A DNA stretch of 64,000 nt, from NCBI GenBank assembly GCA_033549365.1, contig JAWSUF010000002.1:1-64000 (forward strand), in the 5' to 3' direction. Source of the DNA: Acidobacteriota bacterium. Lineage in GTDB: Bacteria; Acidobacteriota; Aminicenantia; Aminicenantales; Saccharicenantaceae. Below, one piece after another: positions 24,840 through 36,183 of the stretch. Numbering within the stretch: the first letter of the stretch is position 1; each line of letters starts with the position of its first letter. The position numbers and the translations under genes were made by a program. The notes beneath the pieces were generated by a model. It was not told the origin of the DNA, searched no databases, and was given only the letters and a program-made list of their open reading frames with translations.

Positions 24840-25178
24840 TCAAGGACTCGGGATGGTGCGTTCCAGCTTGGCGATCAGCGGCGGAAGGTCATCCTGAACG
24901 GTTCTCCAGAGGATATCCAAGTTGATATCGAAATAGGCATGAACAAGACGGTGACGCATCCCGATAATGTCATCCCAAGGAATGTCTGAATATTGATTTC
25001 GCGCGGCTTTAGACATTCTGTAAGCCGCCTCGCCGATGATCTCAATGGATTTGACCAATGCCAAAACCAATTTGCGGTCGATGTCCAGATCGGCTCGTGT
25101 CCGAGCCTTGACAAAGCTGATGGCTTCGCGGGCTGCATCCAGCATATGCCTCAAACGCGTCGTGTCATCCTTGTGCAT
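24840..25178 (-). CDS. hepT: HepT-like HEPN ribonuclease (DUF86)
   Basis: ATG 25178 gives 112 residues. The HEPN R-x4-H active motif is seen as RHRLVHAY near residue 82, preceded by [17 protein letters not shown], typical of DUF86. HepT is the RNase toxin of the HepT/MntA system. Its start overlaps the mntA stop by 14 bp. It converges with mntP across about 100 bp of empty sequence. Confidence 0.86.
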   Translation of the reverse strand: MHKDDTTRLRHMLDAAREAISFVKARTRADLDIDRKLVLALVKSIEIIGEAAYRMSKAARNQYSDIPWDDIIGMRHRLVHAYFDINLDILWRTVQDDLPPLIAKLERTIPSP

Positions 25179-25467
25179 ACTGAACCTCAGCCTCATCAAG
25201 GACCTGACGACGAAAATATCGGCTTAAGTCTTCAGGAGTGCGCAGGTCCACTTTCCGTCCTCCAAACAGGGCCGATAATTCTCTCTCCATCCGGGAGATG
25301 CCGAAAAGGCCGGGGATGCGATCCGGATCAAATTCGACCAGAAGATCGATGTCGCTGTCGGGGCGGAAATCCGCCCGCAACGCTGATCCGTACATTGAAA
25401 GCCGCCGAATATGATTCCTACGGCAAAATGCGGCGATCTTCGCTTTGTCGAACTCTAAGTTGGGCAT
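25165..25467 (-). CDS. mntA: MntA-like minimal nucleotidyltransferase antitoxin
   Basis: ATG 25467 gives 100 residues. Active-site motif [24 protein letters not shown] (GS-x10-DxD) and the third acidic residue in VDLRT are intact. MntA enzymes adenylylate a Tyr near the HEPN motif of HepT (RxxxxHxY, present here as RHRLVHAY) to silence it. The gene is upstream of and overlapping hepT, as in characterised pairs. Confidence 0.87.
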   Translation of the reverse strand: MPNLEFDKAKIAAFCRRNHIRRLSMYGSALRADFRPDSDIDLLVEFDPDRIPGLFGISRMERELSALFGGRKVDLRTPEDLSRYFRRQVLDEAEVQYAQG

Positions 25468-25502
25468 CGTTCGGCCTCCGACCTGCAATTGATCATCATT
25501 AT

Positions 25503-25569
25503 ATCATGCCGGTGGGGTCCAGGGAGAATCAGATTCAGAATTCGAATGCAGGGTTGCAGCCGGCATGAT
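25503..25569. repeat. 10 bp inverted repeat spanning 67 bp
   Basis: ATCATGCCGG (25503-25512) and CCGGCATGAT (25560-25569) are perfect inverted repeats in the divergent region between mntA and the dehydrogenase gene. They could be a long-range operator or the ends of a tiny element. TATGAT at 25604-25609 is a possible -10 for the dehydrogenase. Confidence 0.3.
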
Positions 25570-25693
25570 AACCGGATCCGTGCGAAATGCGGTGTTTTGG
25601 GTTATGATGAGGCGGATGATCAATTGAATTCCAGGCTTTCCTGCACCCGGTCGACTGGGATATCCTGTAAGGCTGAAAACGGAGGTGGCCGCC

Positions 25694-26461
25694 ATGTCGT
25701 TTAAAGATCGAATTGTTTATGTCACGGGGTCGAGTTCGGGGATCGGCCGGTCCTGTGTCCGGGCCTTTGCCGCCCGGGGCGCGAGGATTCTGGCGAGCGC
25801 CCGGCGTCTGGATCGTCTCGAAGCCTTGGCTTCCGAACTCCGTAAATCCGCCGGAATCGATATTCATGTTTTCGCTCTTGATGTCCGGGACCGGGAAGCC
25901 GTCGATGCCGCCGTCGCCGTCCTTCCCTCCGAATGGAAAAATATCGACATCCTGGTCAACAACGCCGGACTCAGCCGCGGCCTGAGTCCGATCCATGAAG
26001 GATCGATCCGGGACTGGGAAGAGATGATCGACACGAACGTCAAAGGGCTTCTCTATGTCAGCCGCGCCGTCATCCGCGGCATGGTCGAGCGCGGTCGCGG
26101 CCATGTCGTCAACATCGGATCCATCGCCGGACACGAAGTTTATCCCGGCGGCAACGTCTACTGCGCGAGCAAGTTTGCCGTGAACGCTCTCGGCCGGGCC
26201 CTGCGCCTGGACCTCAGCGGGACGGGCATCCGAGTTTCATCGGTCGATCCGGGGATGGTTGAAACCGAGTTCAGCCTGGTCCGCTTTCACGGCGACGGCG
26301 AACGGGCGAAAAAAGTCTACCAGGGGCTGACCCCGCTTTCGCCCGACGACATCGCCGATGCCGTTGTCTGGTGCGCCGACCGGCCGCCGCATGTCAACAT
26401 CAGCCAGATGATCGTCATGCCGACGGATCAGGCCTCGGCCGGCCTGGCGCACCGGCGGTAG
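25694..26461 (+). CDS. Short-chain dehydrogenase, YdfG-like
   Basis: ATG 25694 after GGAGG; 255 residues. Cofactor motif TGSSSGIG, NNAG, catalytic Ser/Tyr/Lys in NIGSIAGHEVYPGGNVYCASK. The last third (SLVRFHGDG, AKKVYQGLTPLSPDDIADAVVW, PPHVNISQMIVMPTDQ) follows the YdfG family, NADP-dependent 3-hydroxy acid dehydrogenases that oxidise L-allo-threonine and serine. It ends 12 bp before a KBL gene. Together they fit (allo)threonine to 2-amino-3-ketobutyrate to glycine plus acetyl-CoA. Confidence 0.88.
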   Translation: MSFKDRIVYVTGSSSGIGRSCVRAFAARGARILASARRLDRLEALASELRKSAGIDIHVFALDVRDREAVDAAVAVLPSEWKNIDILVNNAGLSRGLSPIHEGSIRDWEEMIDTNVKGLLYVSRAVIRGMVERGRGHVVNIGSIAGHEVYPGGNVYCASKFAVNALGRALRLDLSGTGIRVSSVDPGMVETEFSLVRFHGDGERAKKVYQGLTPLSPDDIADAVVWCADRPPHVNISQMIVMPTDQASAGLAHRR

Positions 26462-26473
26462 CGGGAAAGAAGC

Positions 26474-27688
26474 ATGTCGAAAACATTCATGGGAGAGCTG
26501 AAAAACCGGATTGAAACCATTAAATCCGAGGGTCTTTACAAGGAAGAGCGGGTTCTGACGACGACCCAGGGCGTTGAGATCAAGACCGAAAGCGGACTCG
26601 AAGTCCTCAACTTCTGCTCCAATAATTATCTCGGTCTCTGCAACGAGCCCCGGGTCATGGCCGCCGCCAACTATGCCTTTTTCCGCTGGGGTTTCGGCAT
26701 GGCCTCCGTCCGCTTCATCTGCGGCACCCAGCAGGTCCATAAAGATTTGGAGAAGGCCCTTTCGGAATTCCTGGGCATGGACGACACGCTTCTCTATTCT
26801 TCGGCATTCGATGCAAACGGCGGCGTCTTCGAGCCGCTCTTTGACGAAAACGCGGCCCTCATTTCGGATGAGCTCAACCACGCCTCGATCATCGACGGCG
26901 TCCGTCTCTGCCGCGCCCGGCGCCTGATCTACCGGAACAACGACATGGACGAACTCGAAGCCCGCCTGAAGGAGGCCCGGGATGCCCGGGTGCGGGTCAT
27001 CGTGACCGACGGCGTTTTCTCCATGGACGGCATCATCGCCCGCCTGGACCGGATCTGCGACCTGGCCGATCGCTACGACAGCCTGGTTCTGGTCGACGAC
27101 TCGCACGCCACCGGGATCGTCGGCCCGACGGGCCGCGGTACCCACGAGCACTGCGGGGTCATGGGCCGCGTGGACATCATCACGACGACCTTCGGCAAGG
27201 CCCTGGGCGGGGCCTCGGGCGGCTGCATCTCCGGCCGGAGAGAGATCATCGAGTTTCTCCGCCAGAGGTCGCGCCCCTACATTTTCTCGAATTCGCTGTC
27301 TCCGGCCATCACCGGAGCCACTCTCGAAGTCCTCAAGATCCTCCGGGAGTCGACCGAACTCAAGGATCGCCTCGAAAGAAACACCCGGATGTTCCGTGAG
27401 CAAATTACGGCGGCCGGCTTCCGCATCATTCCCGGGACCCACCCCATTGTTCCCATCCTCCTCGGTCATTTGCCGAACGACGCCGCGTTGTCCCAGCGCT
27501 TTGCCGACGAACTCCTGAAGGAAGGAATCTACGTCATCGGTTTCTATTTCCCGGTCGTTCCCCGTGGGAAATCGCGGATCCGGGTTCAGATCAGCGCCGC
27601 CCACAGCCCGGAACAGATCGCCTTCGCCGTCGACAAGTTCCGCGTTGTTGGAGAACGTTGCTTGGCTTTGGGAAATCGCAGTAAATAA
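26474..27688 (+). CDS. kbl: Glycine C-acetyltransferase (KBL) / alpha-oxoamine synthase
   Basis: PLP enzyme of 404 residues. It cleaves 2-amino-3-ketobutyrate with CoA to glycine and acetyl-CoA. Motifs: NFCSNNYLGLCNEP, FICGTQQVHKDLE, VDDSHATGIVGPTGRGTHEH and the PLP-lysine loop TTTFGKALGGASGGC, then RSRPYIFSNSLSP. These are KBL-like rather than serine palmitoyltransferase-like. It is 12 bp downstream of the YdfG-like gene, supporting threonine catabolism. A paralogue lies at 30433-31680. Confidence 0.9.
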   Translation: MSKTFMGELKNRIETIKSEGLYKEERVLTTTQGVEIKTESGLEVLNFCSNNYLGLCNEPRVMAAANYAFFRWGFGMASVRFICGTQQVHKDLEKALSEFLGMDDTLLYSSAFDANGGVFEPLFDENAALISDELNHASIIDGVRLCRARRLIYRNNDMDELEARLKEARDARVRVIVTDGVFSMDGIIARLDRICDLADRYDSLVLVDDSHATGIVGPTGRGTHEHCGVMGRVDIITTTFGKALGGASGGCISGRREIIEFLRQRSRPYIFSNSLSPAITGATLEVLKILRESTELKDRLERNTRMFREQITAAGFRIIPGTHPIVPILLGHLPNDAALSQRFADELLKEGIYVIGFYFPVVPRGKSRIRVQISAAHSPEQIAFAVDKFRVVGERCLALGNRSK

Positions 27689-27874
27689 AGCATTTGTGAT
27701 TTTTTCAAGCTGAACAAAAAGTCTTAGAGCAGCTTTTTTAGCGCCAAAAATGCCATCCTAAGAAAAACGATGATAGATTAAAGAGAATGGCGTTGTCTCC
27801 GTCAGGGGAAGAGGACACTCCCCTTGAAGTGTCCCGACTCTGCGGAAGAGTGATAGATGACTCAATGCGGGGTG

Positions 27875-27903
27875 TCGATAAATCCGGCGCAATCCCTTAT
27901 AAT
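27875..27903 (+). promoter_or_regulatory. Promoter of acpS giving a near-leaderless message
   Basis: TCGATA (27875-27880), 17 bp spacer, TATAAT (27898-27903), then 8 nt before ATG 27912, with no ribosome site. Upstream, GGACACT/AGTGTCC around 27810-27832 forms a hairpin that may end the kbl transcript. Confidence 0.5.
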
Positions 27904-27911
27904 AGGCGGCG

Positions 27912-28313
27912 ATGCACGGACCTCGCGCGTTGATTTTCGGCCTCGGCCTGGATATAATCGAAGTTCCGCGGATGGCCCGCAATCTCGCCCGGACGGCGGG
28001 GTTGAAAGCCCGTCTGTTCACGGAGCGGGAAATCGCGTATTGCGAATCGAAAAAACGGAGCGAAGAGCACTTTGCCGCCCGGTTCGCCGCCAAAGAGGCC
28101 TTCCTCAAGGCTCTCGGCACCGGCTGGCGGGACGGCCTTCGCTTCGAGGACATCGAAATCGTCAATGACGAGCGGGGACGTCCCGGCCTGGCCGTTCACG
28201 GTCGAGTCAGGGATTTCTGCGAGGCGAACGGCATCGCGGGAATGCATGTGTCCCTGTCTCATTTGAAGGAGACGGCGGCGGCCGTCGTCGTCCTCGAAAA
28301 AATTGCCGAATAG
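27912..28313 (+). CDS. acpS: Holo-[acyl-carrier-protein] synthase
   Basis: Transfers 4'-phosphopantetheine from CoA to the Ser of acyl carrier proteins. Protein of 133 residues with the two conserved motifs: GLGLDIIEVPRM (Mg-binding Asp) and FAAKEAFLKALGTG (Glu/Lys), ending in HVSLSHLKETAAAVV. It begins the acpS-acs-acp-kbl2 series, 14 bp before the ligase gene. Proximity to a dedicated ACP suggests that this ACP is one of its substrates, though it may also serve fatty acid synthesis. Confidence 0.93.
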   Translation: MHGPRALIFGLGLDIIEVPRMARNLARTAGLKARLFTEREIAYCESKKRSEEHFAARFAAKEAFLKALGTGWRDGLRFEDIEIVNDERGRPGLAVHGRVRDFCEANGIAGMHVSLSHLKETAAAVVVLEKIAE

Positions 28314-28327
28314 GCACAAGGAGTGTC

Positions 28328-30029
<1,702 letters not shown>

Positions 30030-30031
<2 letters not shown>

Positions 30032-30127
30032 CATCATTCATTCATAAAAATGCCCATGTATGACCCGACTCAAGCACAGACAGAAGGTTTTCTGAGCAGC
30101 CGTCTCAACTCGTGAATGATTGATGCT
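30030..30127. repeat. Long inverted repeat between acs and acp
   Basis: AGCATCATTCATTC (30030-30043, starting in the acs stop codon) and GAATGATTGATGCT (30114-30127) match at 13 of 14 positions. An inner CAGAA/TTCTG hairpin lies at about 30080-30095. It occupies nearly the whole intergenic space, 37 bp before the acp start. Confidence 0.45.
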
Positions 30128-30164
30128 AAATAGCAATGATATTGATTTGGAAGGAGAATCGATT

Positions 30165-30419
30165 ATGGAAGGACTGAAGGACATCATTCTTGACTATGTC
30201 ACCAAGGAATACCTTGAGGACGACAGCGACCCCCTGGCCTACGACACCCCCCTCATTTCGGGCGGCATCGTGGACTCGTTTTCCATGGTCTCCCTGAAGC
30301 GGTTCCTGGAGAACCGGTACGAAATCCAGATCCCCGACGACGATGCCACGCCCGAGGCCTTCGACTCGGTCGACAAGATCGCCGACCTCGTCACCCGGTT
30401 CGTTCAGAAAAAGGGCTGA
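30165..30419 (+). CDS. Stand-alone acyl carrier protein
   Basis: ATG 30165 with AAGGAG upstream; 84 residues, acidic, ACP-like. The phosphopantetheine Ser is in SGGIVDSFSMVSLKRFLE, a variant of the DSL motif in which Leu is replaced by Phe. It starts 13 bp before the second KBL-like gene and follows the acetate ligase. It differs from the housekeeping ACP signature (DSLDTVE), so it is probably dedicated to this pathway. Confidence 0.88.
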   Translation: MEGLKDIILDYVTKEYLEDDSDPLAYDTPLISGGIVDSFSMVSLKRFLENRYEIQIPDDDATPEAFDSVDKIADLVTRFVQKKG

Positions 30420-30432
30420 TCCGAGATCCCCC

Positions 30433-31680
30433 ATGGCCTTTCCCGAAAAAATCCGCACCCTCTACCAGGACCAGATCAAGGCGCTCCAGGACGCGGGCAT
30501 CTTCAAGGTCGAGCGTTTCATCCATTCGCCCCAGGCCGCCGACATCGAGGTCGAATATCCGGCCGGCGCCTCGCTCCGGAAAGTCATCAACATGTGCGCC
30601 AACAACTACCTCGGGCTGTCGAGCCACCCCGACGTGATCAAGGCCGCCCATGAAGGGCTGGACTCGCGCGGCTACGGCATGTCGTCCGTGCGTTTCATCT
30701 GCGGCACGCAGGATATCCACCGCGAACTCGAAGCCCGGATGACGGAGTTCCTGGGGACCGAGGACACGCTCCTTTTTCCCTCCTGCATGGACGCCAATGC
30801 CGGCGTCTTCGAGGCCGTTTTGACCAAGGACGACGTCATGATTTCGGACCGCCTGGTCCATGCCTCGCTCATCGACGGCATCCGGCTGTGCAGCGCGATC
30901 CACGACACCTTCAAACACTCCGACCTGGCCCATCTCGAATCCAAGCTCCAGCTTCATGCCGACCGCCGTCTCAAGCTCGTCATCACGGACGGCGTCTTCT
31001 CCATGGACGGCGACACGGCCAAGCTCGACGAGATGGTCGCGCTCTGTGCCAAATACGACGCCATGCTGCTCGTCGACGACTCCCACGCTTCGGGATTCAT
31101 CGGCAAGACCGGCCGCGGGACGCACGAGAAGTGCGGCGTGATGGGCGAGATCGACATCATCACGACGACCTTCGGCAAGGCGCTCGGCGGAGCGTCCGGG
31201 GGCTGCGTCAGCGGCCGCCGCGAACTTGTCGAGATGTGCCGCCAGCGGGCCCGTCCCTATCTCTTCTCCAACACCATCGCCCCCGTCGTCGTGGCCGGCG
31301 TGCTGAAGGTTCTCGAGATTCTCTCGGCCTCGACCGAGCGGCGGGACAAACTGGAGACGAACACCGCCTACTGGCGGAAGGGGCTGACCGAGGCCGGATT
31401 CATTCTCAAGGACGGCGACACGCCCATCGTCCCCGTCATGCTCTTCAACGCCAAGCTCTCCCAGGACGTCTCGCGGGCCCTCTACGACGAAGGCATTTAC
31501 GCCATCGGCTTTTTCTTCCCGGTGGTCCCGCAGGGCCAGGCCCGGATCCGGACGCAGATCTCGGCCGGCCACGAAATCCACCACCTCGACAAGGCTCTTG
31601 ACGCCTTCATCAAGGTCGGAAAGCGGTTCGACATCCTGGGCAAAACGAAGCAGGAGCTCATCGCGAAGTACGGCCTGTAG
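30433..31680 (+). CDS. Second KBL-like alpha-oxoamine synthase
   Basis: ATG 30433 gives 415 residues; longer upstream frames overlap the acp gene. Same motif set as kbl: NMCANNYLGLSSHPD, FICGTQDIHRELE, VDDSHASGFIGKTGRGTHEK, PLP loop TTTFGKALGGASGGC, RARPYLFSN. The family condenses an acyl thioester with an amino acid, with decarboxylation, or in KBL the reverse. Tight linkage to a private ACP suggests that the acyl donor is acyl-ACP. Whether the acyl group is acetyl or longer is unknown. Confidence 0.86.
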   Translation: MAFPEKIRTLYQDQIKALQDAGIFKVERFIHSPQAADIEVEYPAGASLRKVINMCANNYLGLSSHPDVIKAAHEGLDSRGYGMSSVRFICGTQDIHRELEARMTEFLGTEDTLLFPSCMDANAGVFEAVLTKDDVMISDRLVHASLIDGIRLCSAIHDTFKHSDLAHLESKLQLHADRRLKLVITDGVFSMDGDTAKLDEMVALCAKYDAMLLVDDSHASGFIGKTGRGTHEKCGVMGEIDIITTTFGKALGGASGGCVSGRRELVEMCRQRARPYLFSNTIAPVVVAGVLKVLEILSASTERRDKLETNTAYWRKGLTEAGFILKDGDTPIVPVMLFNAKLSQDVSRALYDEGIYAIGFFFPVVPQGQARIRTQISAGHEIHHLDKALDAFIKVGKRFDILGKTKQELIAKYGL

Positions 31681-31708
31681 CCGGTCCCCTTCCGAATAAG
31701 GAGAAATG

Positions 31709-33832
31709 ATGTCCCATAAAATTCGCATCCCGGTTTTTGCGGCGGCTTTTTTGGTTTTGATTGCGGCGGCGGCCGCCCAGTATACGCCGTGGCTGTACTG
31801 GACCTTCCTTCCCCAGGCCCAAATGGACGAAATCGTCGGCGAAACGTCGGGGGAGGCGGCCTGGAAAACCATCGCCGAGATCAACGCCTTCAACCGTGAA
31901 CGCCTGGATGAGGAATATGACGGATACTTTTTCGAAACCCAGGTCATCCTCCGCAAGCTCAAAAGCTATGGTTTGTCCGATGTCGAAGTCGCGGTGTTCC
32001 CCGGCGGGCCCTCCTGGCGGCCGCTGAGAGGCGATCTTTGGGAAGTCTCTCCGGGCCGGCGGAAAATCGCCTCGATTCATGACGAGCTCTCCCAACTGGC
32101 CGCCTGGAGTTCGAACACCGATGCGAAGGCCGAGCTGGTCTGGGTCGGCCGCGGAACGAAAGCCGAGATCGAGGCGGCCGGCGTCGAAGGAAAAATCGTC
32201 GTCACGGAGGGCAGCCTGCCCGGAGTCCATACCGAAGCCTGCCTTCGCCAGGGCGCCGTGGGCGTCATCGCGATCAGCATGACCCGAGCGACCTTCGACC
32301 CGGTTCATCAGATCCCGTGGAGCGGGATCCGCAGTTGGCGGGACACGTCGACCGAAACGCCCAAATTCGGTTTCTATCTCAATTTCCGCGAAGGATCCAT
32401 TCTCAAGGCCCGCCTTCTGGCCGGAGAAAAAATCGTGGCCCATGCCCAAGTCGAGGCGGAAACGAAAACCGTCGACCTGGAAAACGTCGTCTGCCGAATC
32501 CCCGGCACGGATCCTGAAGCCGGAGAAATCATTTTTTCGGCGCACCTGTTCGAGGGATATCAAAAGCAGGGGGCGAACGACAACATCTCGGGAAGCGCCG
32601 CCATTCTCGAGTGCGCCCGGGTCCTCCACACCCTGATCGAAGAGGGGCGGATCCCCCGGCCGCGACGGAGCATCCGCTTCATCTGGGGTCCGGAATTCTC
32701 GGGGATCGGCCGCTGGGTCCAGGCCAACAGGGATCTCATGGAAAAGACCCTCTGCAACATCAACATGGACATGGTCGGCGAGTGGCTGTCGAAGAACAAT
32801 TCGTTCTTCTGCCTGATGCGCACGACTTACGGCAATCCCCACTATATCAACGACGTCATGGAAAACGTCTATCGCTACGTCGGGGAAGGCAATCGCGAAC
32901 GCATTCAGAACCGCAGCACCCCCGATCGCGTCCCGCGGCGCATCGTCGCGCCCTTCGGCGCCGACGAACCATTCCACTATTCCATCGAGACCCATTACGG
33001 CGCCTCCGACCACATGGTCTTCAACGACTGGGCCGTCCGGGTTCCGGGAATCATGATGATCGCCTGGCCCGATCAGTGGTATCACATGTCGGGGGATCTG
33101 GCCGACAAGTCCGATCCGACCCAGCTTCGGCGCGTTGCCGTGATCGGCGCCGCCGGCGCTTATATCGTGGCTTCGGCCGATGATGCCATGGCCGCCCGCA
33201 TCGCGGGCGAAACGGCGAGCAACGCCGCCCGGCGCCTGGGACATCAGCTCATGGCGGCCATGGAGACGTTGAATTCTTCCGATGCGGCCGACCTGGCCGC
33301 GGCCGACAAGGCCGCCCGATCCCGGATCCGGGCCGCCGTCATGAACGAGAAAGAAACGCTGGACTCCATTCTCGAACTGGCCCAGGACAAAAAATCCGTG
33401 GGTGCCGTGATCGACCGGATGAAAAAGACTGTGGATGCCCTGGGGCAGGCTCATGTCGATGCCCTTCAGGTTCATATGGAAACCCTGGCCCGAAACCGCG
33501 GTGTCGCTCCCGTGCGGCCCGTCATGACCGATCTCGAAAAAAAGGCGGCGAACATCGTGCCCCGCCCGACACCCAAAGTGGCGGCCGAGGGCTATGCCGA
33601 ATATCGCAAATACATCAACCAGGTCCCCAAGGAAATACGGGACAAATATCCGATCATGGGCCGCGGCGATCTGTGGTTGGCCAACACGTTCGAGCTTCAG
33701 CTTCTGATCAACGGACGTCGCAGTGTCCTGGATATCAAGCACATGCTCGACGCCCAGTTTGAGCGTCAGTCCACCCTGCCGGCGATTTTCAATTACCTGG
33801 AGATCCTCAAGGCCGCCGGCCTTATTGAATAG
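31709..33832 (+). CDS. Exported M28-family metallopeptidase
   Basis: ATG 31709 has AAGGAG at good spacing (ATG 31706 is too close); 707 residues with a signal peptide. A PA-like insert (about 150-280) precedes the M28 fold with zinc ligands in FSAHLFEGYQKQGANDNISGS (His, Asp), WGPEFSGI (Glu), NMDMVGE (Asp) and QWYHMSGD (His). This resembles DUF4910-type aminopeptidases. The C-terminal 60 residues (LLINGRRSVLDIKHMLDAQF) look like a small winged-helix domain. It is 28 bp downstream of the oxoamine synthase; a metabolic link is not evident. Confidence 0.82.
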   Translation: MSHKIRIPVFAAAFLVLIAAAAAQYTPWLYWTFLPQAQMDEIVGETSGEAAWKTIAEINAFNRERLDEEYDGYFFETQVILRKLKSYGLSDVEVAVFPGGPSWRPLRGDLWEVSPGRRKIASIHDELSQLAAWSSNTDAKAELVWVGRGTKAEIEAAGVEGKIVVTEGSLPGVHTEACLRQGAVGVIAISMTRATFDPVHQIPWSGIRSWRDTSTETPKFGFYLNFREGSILKARLLAGEKIVAHAQVEAETKTVDLENVVCRIPGTDPEAGEIIFSAHLFEGYQKQGANDNISGSAAILECARVLHTLIEEGRIPRPRRSIRFIWGPEFSGIGRWVQANRDLMEKTLCNINMDMVGEWLSKNNSFFCLMRTTYGNPHYINDVMENVYRYVGEGNRERIQNRSTPDRVPRRIVAPFGADEPFHYSIETHYGASDHMVFNDWAVRVPGIMMIAWPDQWYHMSGDLADKSDPTQLRRVAVIGAAGAYIVASADDAMAARIAGETASNAARRLGHQLMAAMETLNSSDAADLAAADKAARSRIRAAVMNEKETLDSILELAQDKKSVGAVIDRMKKTVDALGQAHVDALQVHMETLARNRGVAPVRPVMTDLEKKAANIVPRPTPKVAAEGYAEYRKYINQVPKEIRDKYPIMGRGDLWLANTFELQLLINGRRSVLDIKHMLDAQFERQSTLPAIFNYLEILKAAGLIE

Positions 33833-34151
33833 TTGATAAGAAAATTCATCAGTTTGAAAAATTGCTTAGAACTGTGTTTTTGGTTGGAAAAACAGCGTTA
33901 CAAGCTTTCAACGAAACCGAAAAAAGCACCTGAAGATCTGAGGAACAGGGAAGAAATACGTTTGAAATGCGTCTAATATATCTTATGAGCGATTTCACAG
34001 CCCCCTTGACTCGAGGGCTTTCTTCGGATATTCCCGCTATTCCCGGAAATGCAGGTATTCATTATTTCCCATGAACGTGTCTGGGTTTTTTACAAATCTT
34101 TGATATCGACCGGGAGCCGCGATCCGCGCGCCCCGGAAACAGGAGGTGGAT
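33833..34151. other. AT-rich intergenic region before the M14 pair
   Basis: About 320 bp without a gene. A possible promoter, TTGACT (34006-34011), 17 bp, TATTCC (34029-34034), precedes the M14 operon. No repeat or RNA was recognised. Confidence 0.35.
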
Positions 34152-36170
34152 GTGAACAATCGATTCCGAACAAGGAACCGGGCCGGGATTTCGGCGGCCG
34201 TTCTGGCGGTCTTTTTCCTGGCTTCGTCGGCTGTCCCGGCTGCCGTCCCGGCGGCCAAGAATGAGACGGCCGGATATATGAATCATGAGACCCTCTCCGC
34301 TTCTCTCCGCGGTCTCGTATCCGGCCACAAGAACCTCGCCCGCCTCCAATCGATCGGAAAGACCCGGGAAGGCCGCGACATCTGGCTTCTGGAAATCGCC
34401 AACGCCGCCGGAGTTCCTCCCGGACAACGCCCGGCGCTTTTCGTCGGGGCCAACTTCGAAGCCGACCAGATCGTCGGCAGCGCCCTGGCCCTTCACTTGG
34501 CCCGCCATCTCCTTGAAAACTATGCCAGGGACCCCGAAGTCAAGCGATGTCTTGATGAACAGACCGTCTATATCGCGCCCCGAATGAATCCGGACGGCGC
34601 CGAGGACATGTTTGCGTCCGTCAAGACGGGCCGGCGAACCAACCTTTCTCCCCGGGATCTCGACAACGACGGGCGAACGGACGAAGACGGTCCCGAAGAT
34701 CTGAACAAGGACGGCGTCATCACCGTCATGCGCGTCGAGTCGCCCGACGGCCGTTATATCGCCGACCCCGAAGAGCCGCGGCTCCTGCGCCGGGCCGAGG
34801 CCGGGAAAGGCGAAAAGGGCGTTTACAAGGTGTTTTGGGAAGGCCGCGACATGGACGGCGACGGTTTCATCGCCGAGGATCCTCCGGGCGGTACGGACAT
34901 CAATCGCAATTTCACCCATGCCTATCCTTACTATCAGCCCGATGCCGGTCCCCACATGATCAGCGAGGCCGAATCCCAGGCCCTTATGGATTGGATCGTC
35001 GCGCGCCGGAACGTCGCCGCGATCCTGACATTCGGCGCAAGCGACAACCTCGTCGTTCCTCCCGACCGCACCGGCCGTCTCGGGCCCGAGCGCGGAATCG
35101 ACCTTCTGCGGTTCGCCGAAGAATCGGTCACCGATGCCGCGAAGACCGGCATGTTCCAGACCGGATCCCCGTTCGGGCGATTCGGACGCATGGCCGGCGG
35201 CGGGTTCTTCGATCCCTCCATGCTGGCGCTGTTCCAGAGGTCCGCACAGCCTGAACAGACGGGACGCCCGCGCATGCCCGCCCGAAATCCGGCCGTCACG
35301 GTCAACGCCGCCGACATCGAATATTTCCGCGCGATCGGCGAGACCTATGTCGAACTCACCGGCATTCGCCGTCTTCCCCCCGTCCGGGAAGCCAAGGGCG
35401 CCTTTTTCCAATACGGCTACTTCCAGTTCGGCGTCCCGTCCTTTTCGACCCCGGGCTGGGGGATCCCCGCACCGGCCCCTCAGCGCGCGGCCACACCGCA
35501 GGCCGCAGGCCGGACGCCCACTCCGGCCGCAGAAAGGCCGGCCATGGCCGCGGCGGGAGGCGGCGCCCAGTTCATGCGCCAGATGATGGCCGGACGCGGC
35601 GCCGAAACCGCCGCCGCGCCCGCCGCCGCATCCGGAATCGACCGGGAGATGCTCAAATGGATGGATGCCGAGGGCATCGACGGATTCGTTTCCTGGACGA
35701 AATTCAAACATCCGGAACTCGGCGAAGTCGAGATCGGGGGGTTCAAGCCCCATGCCTTATCCAATCCTCCGGCCTCCGCTCTTCCCGGTCTTGGAGAAGC
35801 GCACGCCAAGTTCGCGCTTCACCTTCTTTCGCATTTCCCCAGGGTCCGTTTCGCCTCGACCGATGTGACGGCCCACGGCGGCGGATTCTTCCATATCAAG
35901 GCGGAGATCGAAAATAGCGGATTTCTGCCGACGGCCCTGGCCCAGGGTGTCGCATCCCGGGGGTCGCGGCCGATCATGGTGCAGATCCAGGTTCCGCCCG
36001 ACGACGTCATCGCCGGAAACCCCAAGACGAACTTCCTATCGGCTCTCGACGGCTCCGGCCGCCGGGCGAAATTCGAATGGCTCATCCGCGGCAAGCCCGG
36101 AGACAAGGTGGAGATCCGGGTCGTGTCGCAGAAAGGTGGAGCCGACACGGCCTCGGTCGTGTTGAGATGA
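34152..36170 (+). CDS. M14-like carboxypeptidase homologue lacking zinc ligands
   Basis: GTG 34152, 5 bp after AGGAGG, gives 672 residues with a signal peptide. The fold matches its neighbour at 36184, including NPDG, the DxDGxxDEDGPxDLNxDG calcium-like loop and DINRNF. The zinc motif is replaced: neighbour NIHGNEIQG reads NFEADQIVG here (His to Glu103, Glu to Gln106). The third ligand His (AYHNSGG) is TFGASDN. It is probably a non-catalytic binding subunit. A Pro/Ala-rich insert lies near residues 430-490. Confidence 0.82.
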   Translation: MNNRFRTRNRAGISAAVLAVFFLASSAVPAAVPAAKNETAGYMNHETLSASLRGLVSGHKNLARLQSIGKTREGRDIWLLEIANAAGVPPGQRPALFVGANFEADQIVGSALALHLARHLLENYARDPEVKRCLDEQTVYIAPRMNPDGAEDMFASVKTGRRTNLSPRDLDNDGRTDEDGPEDLNKDGVITVMRVESPDGRYIADPEEPRLLRRAEAGKGEKGVYKVFWEGRDMDGDGFIAEDPPGGTDINRNFTHAYPYYQPDAGPHMISEAESQALMDWIVARRNVAAILTFGASDNLVVPPDRTGRLGPERGIDLLRFAEESVTDAAKTGMFQTGSPFGRFGRMAGGGFFDPSMLALFQRSAQPEQTGRPRMPARNPAVTVNAADIEYFRAIGETYVELTGIRRLPPVREAKGAFFQYGYFQFGVPSFSTPGWGIPAPAPQRAATPQAAGRTPTPAAERPAMAAAGGGAQFMRQMMAGRGAETAAAPAAASGIDREMLKWMDAEGIDGFVSWTKFKHPELGEVEIGGFKPHALSNPPASALPGLGEAHAKFALHLLSHFPRVRFASTDVTAHGGGFFHIKAEIENSGFLPTALAQGVASRGSRPIMVQIQVPPDDVIAGNPKTNFLSALDGSGRRAKFEWLIRGKPGDKVEIRVVSQKGGADTASVVLR

Positions 36171-36183
36171 AGGGAGGAACCCG

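Noticed and set aside
31658-33742. A 694-codon open frame antisense to the M28 peptidase
   Set aside because: Same reason: the sense strand has a signal peptide and all metal ligands, the antisense has low-complexity composition.
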